Assembly (NCBI GenBank): GCA_963970005.1
Contig: CAXAMN010003714.1
Location: 63,615-127,614 of the forward strand
Reading direction: 5' to 3'
From: Durusdinium trenchii
Lineage: Eukaryota > Sar > Dinophyceae > Suessiales > Symbiodiniaceae
DNA length: 64,000 nucleotides
Shown: positions 54,304-64,000 of the stretch, one piece after another
How the letters are laid out: the number at the start of each line of letters is the position of its first letter
Position numbering within the stretch: the stretch's first letter is position 1
Made by a program: the position numbers and the translations under genes
The notes under the pieces: model-generated
The model's input: only the letters and a program-made list of their open reading frames with translations
What the model was told of the DNA's origin: nothing
Database searches by the model: none

Positions 54304-56065
54304 TGACCATGCGCATAAATTTCACAATATTTCGCGATGTTGTATGGCTTGAGCAACGCGAGAGACACCATCCAGAGGAGCGAGGCCGCAGGAGGAGGCG
54401 ACATCACTATAGAGGAGGGACGGGAGGAGGTGATGGAATCATCACTGCGGAGGCTCCGACAGACCCCAACGTCTCGAAAAAACTGCGGCCGCTGCGCGCA
54501 ACTCATGGCTTGCCAAAATGGCTACCTCCTCAACCTCCATCAAAGCCGTCAAATCTTAACTGACCTATGCCACAAGGCTCCTGCGCTTGCTGCGAGCTAC
54601 TCTGGTCCCGGGCGCAGGGACATAGACAAGCCCTTGCTCAGCAACGCCACAAACACTCTTCGGGTACACCCTGGGTTGGCGCAAGGCCAAGCACACTCAG
54701 GATAATTCGTGCCCTACTGATCGCCCCAAGCCTTGAAGAAGCCCAAGTGAAAATTGCCTGGGTAAAACAAGTAAGGTGACGGTAATTAAGATGTAAAGCG
54801 GTTTGACCATCTTGAGGGCGCCAAAGTTCGAAAGTTATGGACGTCAAAGTTCTAAAGTCAAAGGTGAGTGACTGGTAAGCTTGTTTTAGCCACAAACACG
54901 ACCAATTGGGAAGTTCTCAGGTACCACGCAGGCGCGCATCAGGACGTCTCCCGATGCTTCACCAGAGAATGTGGACGTCTTCGTTGGCAGTGATTCCAGT
55001 CCACAAACTCTGTCACTGCCCCCTGCAATTAAAAAAGGAAAGGTTCCCTGTGGTTCCAAGGGTTTCACACACACAAAGACAAGAACGTGCGGCGACAGAC
55101 AAATTTGGATTGAAAAACACTTAACTCAGTAGAGATCCATCCACTCCTCCAACTGGGCAGCCCGACCCCCAAGCCTCCGCCCTGAGGACTCTGCCCGGGG
55201 GCACTGTCACCTCCGGTTGACTCCATGGCTCTGAGGGTCCATTCCAGGGGACACCCGGAGGACCAAAGGACTCCGAGCCAATCCTGCGGAGAAAGTGCAA
55301 ATACGCTCCAACTCGACGGAACTCAAACTGCTCGGCGCTTTGGAAACTTTGAAGAACTTGTTTGATTTAGTGGAACAGAAAAATGCCCAGCGAGTGGAGG
55401 CCAACACGCCCCACCATTGACATTGACAGCGGTGCGGTGACAAGTGTAGTGTCGCGTGCTGATTTGTGATGCGGTGATGTGGGGTACTGTTCCCCATATG
55501 CCGTGATGTGCTATGTAGTGTCATGTGTTCTGTGTGTGGTGGGATGCATTGTGGTCTGTGATGATCTCTGGGTGTGTGGGTGGTGCTTCACTTGTCTGCG
55601 CTGCAAAAGAAGAAACTTGGAACTTGGAAACGCCTTGACACTTGGAACCTGAACCTTTGAAGTCTGGAGCCCTGCTTGGTAGCGTGCGCCTGCACGCAGC
55701 TGGTAGACTAGCTTTCAAGAATGTACAATGAAATCGGAAAGTTAAACACTCCACCTCGGAGCGAGACGAAGTAGTCACGCTTCGCCGCTTTTCTCACATG
55801 CGAATTCAGTGTTGCAAGGCAATCGCAGCAAAAGGTCGCCGCAGAAGGAGTTGTGCCGTGGCAAGTTTTCTGCTTTGTCATTTCTTTCTTGTGATCTTTT
55901 CGTTTTGCAAATGCCAACCGACGCTGTCGACCAAATCGTTGAAGCAAAAGGATGCACATACATTCTAAGTACCCGTTTGGTGCCTCTATGCTCGAAGTGC
56001 TTCTTGCTGAGGCGCGGGACCAACGAAAATAAGAAACCAATATATATATATATTACACACTATAT
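54304..56065. other. no gene recognised; flank of C2
   Basis: Open frames here overlap on both strands and have irregular composition. 55440-55580 is TG-rich (TGTGATGCGGTGATGTGGGG-like). A TA run at 56040-56055 abuts the C2 5' LTR. I see no RNA gene or intact exon. Confidence 0.5.
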
Positions 56066-56253
56066 TGTGAAATTTCAGCTGAGATGGCTTGCTGTGTTGT
56101 CGGTCAATGATAGATCGCTGACGCCATTGCAAGAAGCGCTTTGCTTGCTTTGCTGTTTTCGCGTTTAGATTGCATCCCACAACATTCACGGTGCCTTTGT
56201 TCTTTTGGGGTTGGCACCCTTGGTTGATTCTGGGACCGCCCCACGGAACCACA
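56066..56253 (+). repeat. C2 5' LTR
   Basis: Starts TGTGAAATTTCAGCTGAGAT and ends ACGGAACCACA. It is shorter than the 3' copy (188 versus 251 bp), mostly from loss around GCTTAGATAGATCGCTTACG and the GATCGAACTTAGACACCGAT section of the 3' copy. Confidence 0.82.
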
Positions 56254-56268
56254 TTGGTAGCGGAGCTT
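56254..56268 (+). other. C2 primer-binding site
   Basis: TTGGTAGCGGAGCTT directly follows the 5' LTR. TGGTAGCGGAGC resembles the complement of an initiator tRNA-Met 3' region, the usual copia primer site. It is not a tRNA gene. Confidence 0.6.
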
Positions 56269-56280
56269 GAGGGGTGATTT

Positions 56281-58440
56281 TTGGGAGTCGCATTTCACAA
56301 TCTACCCTTTTGCTTGAAGCCAGTTCTGTACAAGTATATCCTGAAGCGCAAAGGGAAGAAGGGTAGAGGGAGAAGACAAGAGAGGAGATGCAGAGCAGAC
56401 ACCACATGGCCCTCCGGTGTCACCAGCCCAAATGTCCCACCATTTGCACCCCCACCATGCGTTGTTCCAACCGTGTATGGACCTGGAGTGGGAGGAGGAC
56501 ACCTGCCACCCATCACACCACTTAGAGTTCCAGGCATGCAACCACTAGGTTTATTTCATCCCATTCACGCTGGCTCTTGTTTTCATGGTGGGCACCAGCC
56601 TTGGATGATGATGCCAGTCTTGAATCCACAGACGCCTCCCTCCATGATGCTTGGGATGGTGGCACCTCCGACAGAAGCATCAGTGAAGATGAGGAAAATG
56701 AGGCTTCATTGGCAGCAACCTCGGACATCAAGTCTATGCTGCGACAAGCCAAGAGGCTCACTGGGTTCAGTCAAGGTGGAGGAATTTTTGGGCGATAGAA
56801 GTCGCTCATTGAAGTGGAAACTCACCATCCAGCTTGTCAAGAGGCGAGGGATGTCGGGGAGCAACATCCAATTCAGGCCTATACAAAGGCTGGCGTGTCA
56901 TGGATGAGGCCTTCGGCGAAAGTGATGCGAGTTGTTTGAGCGTGTGGATAAGGAGTTGAAGCCCTGTCGCTGGCGGCTCAAAGCACAGTACAGCCGAGTT
57001 GATTCAGAAAGCAAGATTTCAGACATGGCCTGGGGACAACGGCTGCTGCAAAGGGCTTCGCTTTCCAGAGGGGAATGCCATGATGTTTCCTACACGGCCT
57101 GTGCAGAGTGCAGCCATTGAGAAGACATTGACATTGAGGGTTCGCTGTGGACGGATTCATGAGGACAAGAAGAAAGGAAGACACTCAAAGAGGATAAAGA
57201 GAAGCAGATGTACAATACAAGGATATCAAGTTCGCTGAAAAACACCTCGCACGGGTGGCCAAAGGCTTTGATATGCCTGATTTTTACAACGCTCCAAGAA
57301 GAACGATCGATGACAAAGGTGAGTCGGTGGACCCAAGCCAAGGAAGCGGTTCAGCATCAAGTGGAGCACTCATCCAGGGACCAATTACACTCATAACGAA
57401 CTACAGGAGCCAAAGGGCTGATTTCAAGGGTTATTGCTGTCTATGAGTCTATTTGTTTTAAATGTGGTTTACATTTGTTCAATGAATTTGATTTGTTTCT
57501 TAAACATGTTCCAAGATTCTACCAAAATGTCGCTGTTGTTGTCTTATATATATATATAATTGTTTTGTTTTATTTCTATAATATACTATACTACTTTTTA
57601 AAAGACGTTTTAACATGTTTTAGATAGACGTTTTAACATGTTTTAAATAGAAATTCTATGGTTGGAAAGATTTGGAAGGATTTGAGCTGCCGTTGGAGTC
57701 CATTCGAGGACTCCTGAGAGAGCGCCCAAAGGTGACGGAAGGAGGAATTACAAATGACACCAAACAATATATAAGCATGGATTCATACATGGTTAATAAA
57801 ACATCATTATATAAACAACAATAATTAACATGTGATGTCTGTGGCTGGCCACTACGTTTTAAAATTACACCGCCTCCAAAGGATGAGTCCATTCCAAAGC
57901 CTCTGAGGGACAAGGAGCTCCGATCTTTCAGACGGTATGATCTGCCTCAGGGAGGCCGATTGATCCCCTCAAAGAAACAATCTGCATGCTGCCGTCCTTT
58001 CAACTCCTTGCGGTGGAGTGCCAATCAGCACGGTCACTATGCAAAAAGCAAGTAAGGAGTGCGACATGGAGAGCGCGATCTATTGGAGCACGAAGCATGG
58101 AGCAATGATGGTGGCACTGGAGCATGAGGAACTGGAAGGAGTTCCATGGCAAGCCAAGGAATGGGTAAGAGAAGACCCAGGAACCAGGAAGCAATTCCCT
58201 CAAAATGGTCAATGAAGGAGGCCCCACAGCAGCCCAGATCTGCTGCTGAGTGACTGAGTGACAAAGACCAAAGACCGCGTATGGACAGGTCCTGATGCAG
58301 GACGACTATACTTACAGGAAAAGTGGATTAAAGGAGGCCTTGAAGAAAGGAAAGCAACTGCTTGATCACAAAGTTTTGGTACCTGGAGGCCAATCAGGTG
58401 GAGGTGTTCGAGACCGGAAAGAAGAAGCTGCCACCACACC
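56281..58440 (+). pseudogene. C2 gag-like region
   Basis: 56329 onward: Lys/Arg-rich LKRKGKKGRGRRQERR, then a Pro/Gly/Met-rich stretch (APPPCVVPTVYGPGVGGGHL), an acidic Ser-rich helix (SISEDEENEASLAATSDIKS) and KFAEKHLARVAKGFDMPDFY near 57235. Interrupted at 57440-57880 by AT-rich sequence with a duplicated ACGTTTTAACATGTTTTA unit, probably a later insertion. Frames change often. Confidence 0.5.
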
Positions 58441-59160
58441 TGCAAGTCCCAGGACTGTCCATTGCTGATTCAGGCGCCGAAATTCAGTTGGAGGTCGCAT
58501 GAGCAATTCCAGCAACAGAAGAAGTCCCATGGGCCCAGGTCCAAGAACATGAAGGGGCAGGAGCCCCGGTGGTGAGTCGCATATATCCCGCGCTGATTCA
58601 TGGGCAGGGGGACGTCGTTCGCATGTCCTGTGTGGAAGGCAAGGCCGTCAGCTGTCCAGGCTTCATTGGCCATTGGCCCCTAGGAGCCGTGTTTCATTTT
58701 AGAGAAAGACAAATGGAGCTGAACGGAATGTGCAGACCTATGACCAAGACTTGGACTCCCTGAGTCGGATGCTTCAGAAGAAGGGAGACTATAAAGGGAG
58801 AAGAGAACGACACAATGGATCGATCACCTTCAAGCCAAGCTGGGCATCCGAGCGCCGGATGAAGGTGGAATCGCACAGGATAGCAGTGATGAGAAGGACA
58901 CAAGTGCAAGTGAAGATGAAGGGAATACGTCTCTCATGAGGTTGCTAGTGAAGAAGTCTCTGATTCGGAGGAGGAAGACGATGCACAGGCATTCTCCTGA
59001 AAGAGAGAGAGAGGTCCTTCAGCAAGCCAGGCCAAAGAACATGAACAAGCACCTGAGAAGGAGGCTGGAACATCATGTCCATGTGATTGGAGTCACCTTC
59101 AACCAAGAAGAGGGAAAACATGACAGCCCAGAGATCAAAGAGATACTGTACCTCCAACAG
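58441..59160 (+). pseudogene. C2 protease region
   Basis: LSIADSGAEIQLEV at about 58459-58498 is an aspartic protease active-site loop (DSGA). Downstream frames contain QTYDQDLDSLSRMLQKKG and acidic stretches. Broken into several frames. Confidence 0.55.
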
Positions 59161-59960
59161 AAGCCCCAGACGAAGAGGAGATGGTCAGTGCTGGAGGTGT
59201 TCACATGGACATGCGCCATTTCTCTCGCGGCGTCGGCAAGACAGTGGACATTATGACATTCCATGAGCCTCTCACCTCACTCTGAACCGTTGGGTTTTGA
59301 TGAAAAGCACAGACTACGGCCAGGCTTTGGAGTACATAGATCGGGTGGCCCTCGACTTGCTCGTACTCGCATGGCCATGTGGTCCATGGAGTCCCCTCCA
59401 GACGCTGGGAAGATGCCTCTTCAAAGAACACAACTGATAGAGAAAAGAGAAGAAAATCGCACCTTACTCCGATTTGTCCGGGATGCGATGTTGAGGCAAA
59501 AGAAGATAGGTGCAATATTGTTCAATATCCGTCATTGGACTGGAAGGAGGAGCTCATCCAGGAAGCTTTCACAAGAATGCCGAGCACTGTGTGTGACATG
59601 TGCATGTTCGGCCTCAAGCTTCCAAATGGACCACATCTCAGGAAGAGAACAAGATTGCAGGGAACAGAAGAGATCATGGGAAATGTGAGCGCATGTCTGA
59701 TGGAAGACAGACATGCACATACTCCAGTGGTTGGAGGGGCTCGCATCCACGGGCAGTGGATGCCTGTCTCAGAGTTTGCAGGTCCACTCAATGCGCAAAG
59801 GAGGTAGTGATGGGGACAAAATGTGCAGAAGAACATTTGAAAGGAAAGAGAAGCTTTGAGACCTTTGCGGAAGGAGGACAAGTCGCCGAGGAGGAATTCA
59901 TGGAGGAGGAAGAAGCTGAGGAACAAAGGCTGCAGGCTGAGGATGAAGGAAAGGAAGTGA
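59161..59960 (+). pseudogene. C2 VFTWTCA/ENP-type domain upstream of integrase
   Basis: WSVLEVFTWTCAISLAASAR (59181 on), then in other frames DWKEELIQEAFTRMPSTVCD with MCMFGL, RKRTRLQGTEEIMGNVSACL, and AGP near 59790. The pattern (motif I-like start, a loop with conserved Trp and Cys, CxFGL, RKxTRL) matches a methyltransferase-fold-like region that I recall from dinoflagellate copia polyproteins. The ENP-like motif is degraded. Catalytic capacity is doubtful. Confidence 0.55.
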
Positions 59961-60668
59961 AGAAGGGTAGAGCAGAGTGGAAGGTGACTCAGGTGCATCA
60001 ACGCTTGGGGCACCCAACCAAAGCAGCATTGGGGATGTTGAGCCTGGCAGGTGGCAAAGAATTATCAGTGTCCAACATGTGAAGCCGCTCCACCACGGTA
60101 CCCCAAGCACAATGCTACAGCCAGTCCGACAACCTTTGGGAAGGAAGTTCATTTGGATCTACACGCATGACCACAGCCAGAAGGTCCATGTCGCCTTGAG
60201 CATGGTGAATGGAGCTACTTCCTTCCATGTCGCCGTGTTGCTGCAGAACCGAAAGGCCAACTACGTGGCGAGAAAATTCTATCGACATTGGTGCAGCCTG
60301 TATGGGATACCAGAAGTTCTCTTCTTTGACGGAGGTGAGTTCGGTGGTTCGGTGGTGAGTTCATTGGATGGCTGGAATCTGATGGAGTTCACTCGAAGTG
60401 CACAGGCGCACAGGCCGGCTGAGCAGACATGAAGGAAGCTCTAGCTAGAGCTGTTCAAGCAAAGAGTCCAACCGTCACACCGGGTGGGTATACACTCTAT
60501 CAGGCGGTGTTCGGCTGGACTCCCATGTTCCCTGAATCTCTAACTCAAGAAGGAGAAGTCCAAAAGAATGCCGAACAAAGAGCCGCAACAAAAATAGCTC
60601 TCCTACGCCAAGACTGCCAAAATAAGCTGAAGCGGGCTTCGAAGATGTCCGGTTCAGTCCACAAGTGA
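59961..60668 (+). pseudogene. C2 copia integrase
   Basis: VTQVHQRLGHPTKAALGMLS supplies the His pair of the zinc site; the Cys pair CPTCEAA-like sequence lies in a shifted frame near 60070. The core reads HDHSQKVHVALSMVNGATSF, then NYVARKFYRHWCSLYGIPEV, LFFDGGEF (second catalytic Asp). The Glu region AHRPAEQT follows near 60430. Then TPGGYTLYQAVFGWTPMFPE. A 60669-60780 TA/GATC microsatellite ends the readable part. Confidence 0.75.
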
Positions 60669-61079
60669 TGCACTATAATATACAATATACATATAACATA
60701 TAATACATATATATATATATACATATATACACATCTAACTATATTCTATCGATTGTCGATCTATCGATCGATCTATCTATCAAGCCTCTCTCCGTCAAAG
60801 GTCACCAGCGACCTTCGTTTTTCGAGTGAGCCGCATGTCGCGGCGGGTGCTGTGAAGATGTTCTTCTGGCCTTCGCTGGCACTCCCTCGGCATACAGAAG
60901 GCTGATCATGCAGCTCAGATGGCCAGCTCGCTTACTGTCAGTGAGTTAGCTCAGTGTGTCCAAAGCAAAAGGAAAAAACCTACTTTAGACTGCCAACAAT
61001 CTTCTCAGCCAAATGAAGATTGCGGCCCGAAGAAGGGAAGGCCACAAATGTGTTGCGCCCAGTGGATGACGAACCAATG

Positions 61080-61660
61080 CTGGTGACTTACTTTGACGCC
61101 TCACTCGGAAAAAGACCCAGGCGATTCATTTCGTCACCACAAAGACTGTCACAAACCCAACCAAGGCAAGTCTGGAGTTTCACGTGAGAAGGTGCACCAG
61201 TTTGTGAGATCAATAAGTCTGCTGCCGAAGCTTGTGACATTGTGCAATGACGTCGCCGCAAACAGAGTCCTGTACAACCGGGCCCTTTTCGATGCCTCGT
61301 TCCCCTGTGAAGTGGAGATCAGCCCAAGGTGGAGGGAGCACCTGAAGGTGGATGGTGTGATCATCACTGATGCAAAAGGGCTGAATGGCCACATGAATAA
61401 GACTGGGAGCATGGCAAGTGAAAAAACAAATTAAAATAGCATTGGACATGCTGATGGTGAAGAAACTTGTGGAGAGCAAGATTCTCCAGCTTCGATGGGT
61501 GCCCACATGGAAGCAGCTCACTGATCCACTCACCAAAGAGATGAACACAGAACTTGTGGACCAGTTTCAAGCCAAGAATCTCTTATGCTTGGTCGAGACC
61601 AAAGAAGTTCAATGTGAAGAGCTATTAAGAGAGAGCGATGGAGAGCAGTGGCAACAAAGC
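61080..61660 (+). pseudogene. C2 copia RNase H
   Basis: MLVTYFDASLGK (61078) holds the first Asp; LKVDGVIITDAKGLNGHMNK (61345) the DAKxLYD-like motif; then IKIALDMLMVKKLVESKILQ and LRWVPTWKQLTDPLTKEM, the standard copia RNase H end. Two frame changes. The RT that should precede it is gone. Confidence 0.8.
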
Positions 61661-61678
61661 AACGCTCTTTTTCGTTGA

Positions 61679-61929
61679 TGTGAGAACTTCAGTTGAGATG
61701 TTTTGCATCGGCTTGCTGTGTTGTCCGTGGATGCTTAGATAGATCGCTTACGCCGGCTTATGCCGTATTGATCGAACTTAGACACCGATGGGACCGATGG
61801 GCGCATTGCAAAAAGCGTTTGGCCTTCTTTGCTGTTTTCGCGTTTGGATTTCAACATTTACGGCGCCTTTGTTTTTTTTGGGGTTGGCACCTAGGTTGAT
61901 CCGGGGGAGTGACGCCCCACGGAACCACA
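61679..61929 (+). repeat. C2 3' LTR
   Basis: 251 bp from TGTGAGAACTTCAGTTGAGA to CACGGAACCACA. It aligns with 56066-56253, with insertions relative to it. No clear purine tract immediately upstream. Confidence 0.82.
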
Positions 61930-61997
61930 CTATGGGGTGGTTGAATATATACTGTATTATATTAACAAAAACCTACATATATAAACATATATATCAA

Positions 61998-62022
61998 AAG
62001 TGGCTCAAGGGTTGGGCTCAAG
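61998..62022 (+). other. tandem degenerate spliced-leader motifs
   Basis: TGGCTCAAG at 62001-62009 and TTGGGCTCAAG at 62012-62022, each resembling the 3' end of the dinoflagellate spliced leader (TTTTGGCTCAAG). They are separated by two bases and sit at the apparent 5' end of the LINE. Confidence 0.5.
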
Positions 62023-62124
62023 GTCTCAGGAGTTCCCACTCACGTTGGGCTCTACGCGACTTCACTGAGCAAGTCCTTGCCGGCATCTACGGTGGCCCCT
62101 GCAGTTGCTCCCACATAGAGCACC

Positions 62125-62990
62125 ATGACTCCGGGATGGCGCGGTGGCTACTGCAGGTCCTACATGGTTTGCACCACTGAGCACTGCTCCAACTGGATTT
62201 GGCACGACAAGGTGCGGAAGGGCTATGTGTCGAAGTGCGGCACGCAGTGGCCTCGACCCCAGCAAGGCTACAGCGCTAAGCCACCATCGCGTTCACCCAG
62301 GAGAACGAACAAGCAGCAAATGCCTGTCACACCACCGCCAGGGCTAGCTTCTCGGCCGCCCAAGGTCATCAAGATCCAGAAGGCTACCGCTGAAGCTCTT
62401 GCCCCAGAATGGGCATCACTGGACCCGGCCTTGCACCCCACCTCCGCCCAGCCCAGGAGAACGTGGCCCAGCTTCCGCCTACGGTGAGAGAGTTGGTTGA
62501 GAAGCTCACAAAGCCAGCTCCGCCCGCGGAGTGTGATGTAGCACCACAGCTGAAGACACAGGTCTCGCCCGCACCTCAAAGACCTCTCTCACAAGAAGCA
62601 GACCTTGCAGCAGAAGATTGATACCACCAAATGGGCATACCGCAAGATAGAAGCAGAGCAACAGGCTCTCTCTGCCACAAGCGCCGCTCCTATCTCGGCC
62701 AAGCCTGACTTTGAAGCCCTGCTAGAAGCTGAGGCCACGGATCCAGTCCCGGCAGCAGTTGCAAGTTTCATCAACACACTTGGTGTTGATTTGACGGAAG
62801 AGCAACAACTTCAGTTGCAAAACATGCTGAAAAGGCCAACCTCCATCCAAGACGAGGACGCAAAGCGCCGCAAGACGGAGGCCCCAAACAATACGTCTGG
62901 TGGGCAACCCTGGTCAGCCTCGTCTAGAGACTTCTCAAGCAAATTGGGGTTTGACATGTCCTTCACATGTCTTTGGGACTTCTTCTTTTT
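62125..62990 (+). pseudogene. LINE ORF1-like protein
   Basis: Starts MTPGWRGGYCRSYMVCTTEH and continues CSNWIWHDKVRKGYVSKCGT, with Cys spacing that suggests a zinc-binding N-terminus, then a Pro/Lys linker. A second frame from 62605 reads KIDTTKWAYRKIEAEQQALS and EEQQLQLQNMLKRPTSIQDE, a helical region that could form a coiled coil. One or two frame changes between them. Presumed RNA-binding role is by analogy. Confidence 0.5.
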
Positions 62991-63299
62991 CTTCACTTGA
63001 TGGTTGTGGGGATCGACGCAACCTACACGAATCCGATTTTGCAGCACCGGGCTCAAGATTGAGCTTTTCTTGGGGTTTGGAGGGCTATGGGCCGCAGAGA
63101 CCCCGTTCTTCCTTGAAGGCTTTGGGCAGAGGCAGTGACATCCCTGTCAGGGCACGGGGAAGGCTCGGGCACCAGGTTCTACTACCACAAAGTGACAGAG
63201 CGGACCTTCAGAGGTACCGCTTGCTCTGGGATGCCGCAATGATCTGAGTGAGTTGCGCAAAAGATACAGACTCACTGGCGCTCCTCAACACGGACAGCA

Positions 63300-63765
63300 A
63301 GTCCCGGAAGCGTCCTCCAAAACAGAGACCTGACACTTTCCTGTTCCTTCATGAAACACACATGGCTGAAGGGGCAACCAACACTGCGGCCCAATACTTC
63401 GCTTCCAGAGGGTGGAAAGCCTATGGTGAGCCTGCGCACCCAACCGGACAGGGTGGCACTTCTGCATTCCATCAGGCATTTGTCTTGCCAAAGCGCCTCC
63501 TACACCACTGGAGGAAATGGGACATCCTTGGCGTGGCGCCTTGGTCTCAAGCTAAACATTGCAATCCAAGACTAATGCTGAGATCCTGGGCCAACTCCTG
63601 ACGTACAGCTTCATGCGCCTTTCATCATTGGTGGCAGAATGAACCTTCTGCCCTGACAGCCACGGTCATTCAGAGCAAGTTCAAGGCCACCGTCTGGGAC
63701 ATTGGGGGACCCACCGCTTTGCATGGCAGTGAGATCGACTTCCTCTTGGCTCGCACGAGCCTTGT
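63300..63765 (+). pseudogene. LINE endonuclease (EEP/APE-like)
   Basis: RPDTFLFLHETHMAEGATNT contains the ETH motif with the metal-binding Glu of exonuclease-endonuclease-phosphatase folds; then YFASRGWKAYGEPAHPTGQG and GTS match the GW...G...GGTS pattern. A shifted frame continues WDIGGPTALHGSEIDFLLAR, the GxIDFLL end of the domain. Nicks target DNA for priming. The middle is degraded. Confidence 0.65.
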
Positions 63766-63784
63766 TGGAAAGCCATTGACTCGT

Positions 63785-64000
63785 CTGTCCTCCAGAAACT
63801 TTTGAGGAAGATGCCCAATGAGGCTGCAGGGCCGGACAGCATTTCCTATGATTTCCTGACGCGTTTGCTGACGTCCTGCCTGTACAGGGTATGGAATGCA
63901 TACAGGAAGCACGACATCCAGCGGTGGCAGATGTCCTTGGACGAGGACCTTCCTTGGAACCAGGCGCGACCCCAAAAATGACCGCCTTTCGATTGCTGTC
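63785..64000 (+). pseudogene. LINE reverse transcriptase, start, cut by window end
   Basis: VLQKLLRKMPNEAAGPDSIS then YDFLTRLL matches the early RT motif (KxxxGxDxxxxxFL). The last bases read PKNDRLSIA, resembling the LPK-x-DR-P-I motif, in a different frame from the preceding stretch. Confidence 0.6.

Larger units (their letters stand above)
56066..61929 (+). mobile_element. C2: copia LTR retrotransposon, internally deleted
   Basis: LTRs at 56066-56253 and 61679-61929 share TCAGYTGAGATG, GCTTGCTGTGTTGTC, GCTGTTTTCGCGTT, TTGGGGTTGGCACC and CCCCACGGAACCACA. Order: PBS, gag-like, DSGA protease, VFTWTCA domain, GAG-pre-integrase HHCC, integrase, then directly RNase H. The RT catalytic segment is missing between 60669 and 61080. 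Numerous frameshifts. Length 5.9 kb against about 10 kb for C1. A 5-bp target duplication was not found. Confidence 0.85.
61995..64000 (+). mobile_element. LINE-like non-LTR retrotransposon, 5' part, running off the window
   Basis: Begins after a TA run with two degenerate spliced-leader motifs. ORF1-like region 62125-62990, endonuclease 63300-63760, RT from 63785 to the end. A deletion joins the endonuclease C-terminus (LLARTSLVGK near 63770) directly to RT sequence (LLRKMPNEAAGPDSISYDFL). Frames change repeatedly. The 3' end lies outside. Confidence 0.72.

Noticed and set aside
56254..56270. Possible tRNA gene fragment (TGGTAGCGGAGC)
   Set aside because: Only a short match located exactly after an LTR; it is a primer-binding site.

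Overview
The window looks like nuclear DNA of a dinoflagellate, most probably a Symbiodiniaceae-type genome. The signs are intron-rich genes with AG|G acceptors and many GC or GA donors, copia elements with dinoflagellate-style CCCH-finger gag, a retroelement carrying a cytosine-5 methyltransferase, basic MAPKAMRRPAA-type protein starts, spliced-leader-like sequences, and very few host exons. All homology statements come from reading motifs by eye; no database search was run.

Layout. (1) 1-36.5 kb, minus strand: scattered exons of a probable ERCC6/CSB-like SNF2 ATPase. The exon carrying the Q-motif region (34453-34570) and the exon carrying Walker A (1-54) appear to be consecutive. They would be separated by a ~34.4-kb intron, of which 32.9 kb is two adjacent retroelements plus a nested DNA transposon. 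(2) C1, 1257-25719 (minus): an LTR/copia retrotransposon with TG...CA LTRs, ~10.2 kb when empty. (3) E1, 5216-19516: a 14.3-kb TIR transposon inserted in the C1 reverse transcriptase just before its YVDD box. (4) E3, 25838-34235 (minus): a tyrosine-recombinase retrotransposon with A1-ORFs-B1-A2-B2 split direct repeats and a DNA methyltransferase lying between two halves of its RNase H domain. A 937-bp TIR element is nested in it. (5) E2, 36681-51027 (plus): a second 14.3-kb copy of the E1 family. (6) 51-56 kb: weak plus-strand coding signal, then a decayed non-LTR/Penelope-type RT on the minus strand. (7) C2, 56066-61929 (plus): an internally deleted copia element with its own LTRs. (8) From ~61995 to the window end: a LINE-like element whose 5' end bears two degenerate spliced-leader motifs.

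The main discovery is the E1/E2 family. Two copies, in opposite orientation and about 31 kb apart, share near-identical length (14,301 and 14,347 bp), termini (CCTAGASAGCC), 2-bp target duplications (CA; AA) and the same four-gene cargo in the same order. Gene A is a split-exon methyltransferase-fold-like protein (VEIFAGCK...APVCSSWVWVNR...LEQPGSSL). Gene B is nested, same strand, in an intron of A. Gene C is an eight-exon Lys/Glu/Ser-rich protein. Gene D is a putative DDE transposase with a CACTA/Plavaka-like motif order. Removing E1 with one CA restores an open frame through the copia RT, which verifies both ends. Transposition presumably depends on gene D acting on the TIRs and the AAGGCTT-type subterminal motifs; A, B and C are conserved cargo of unknown role.
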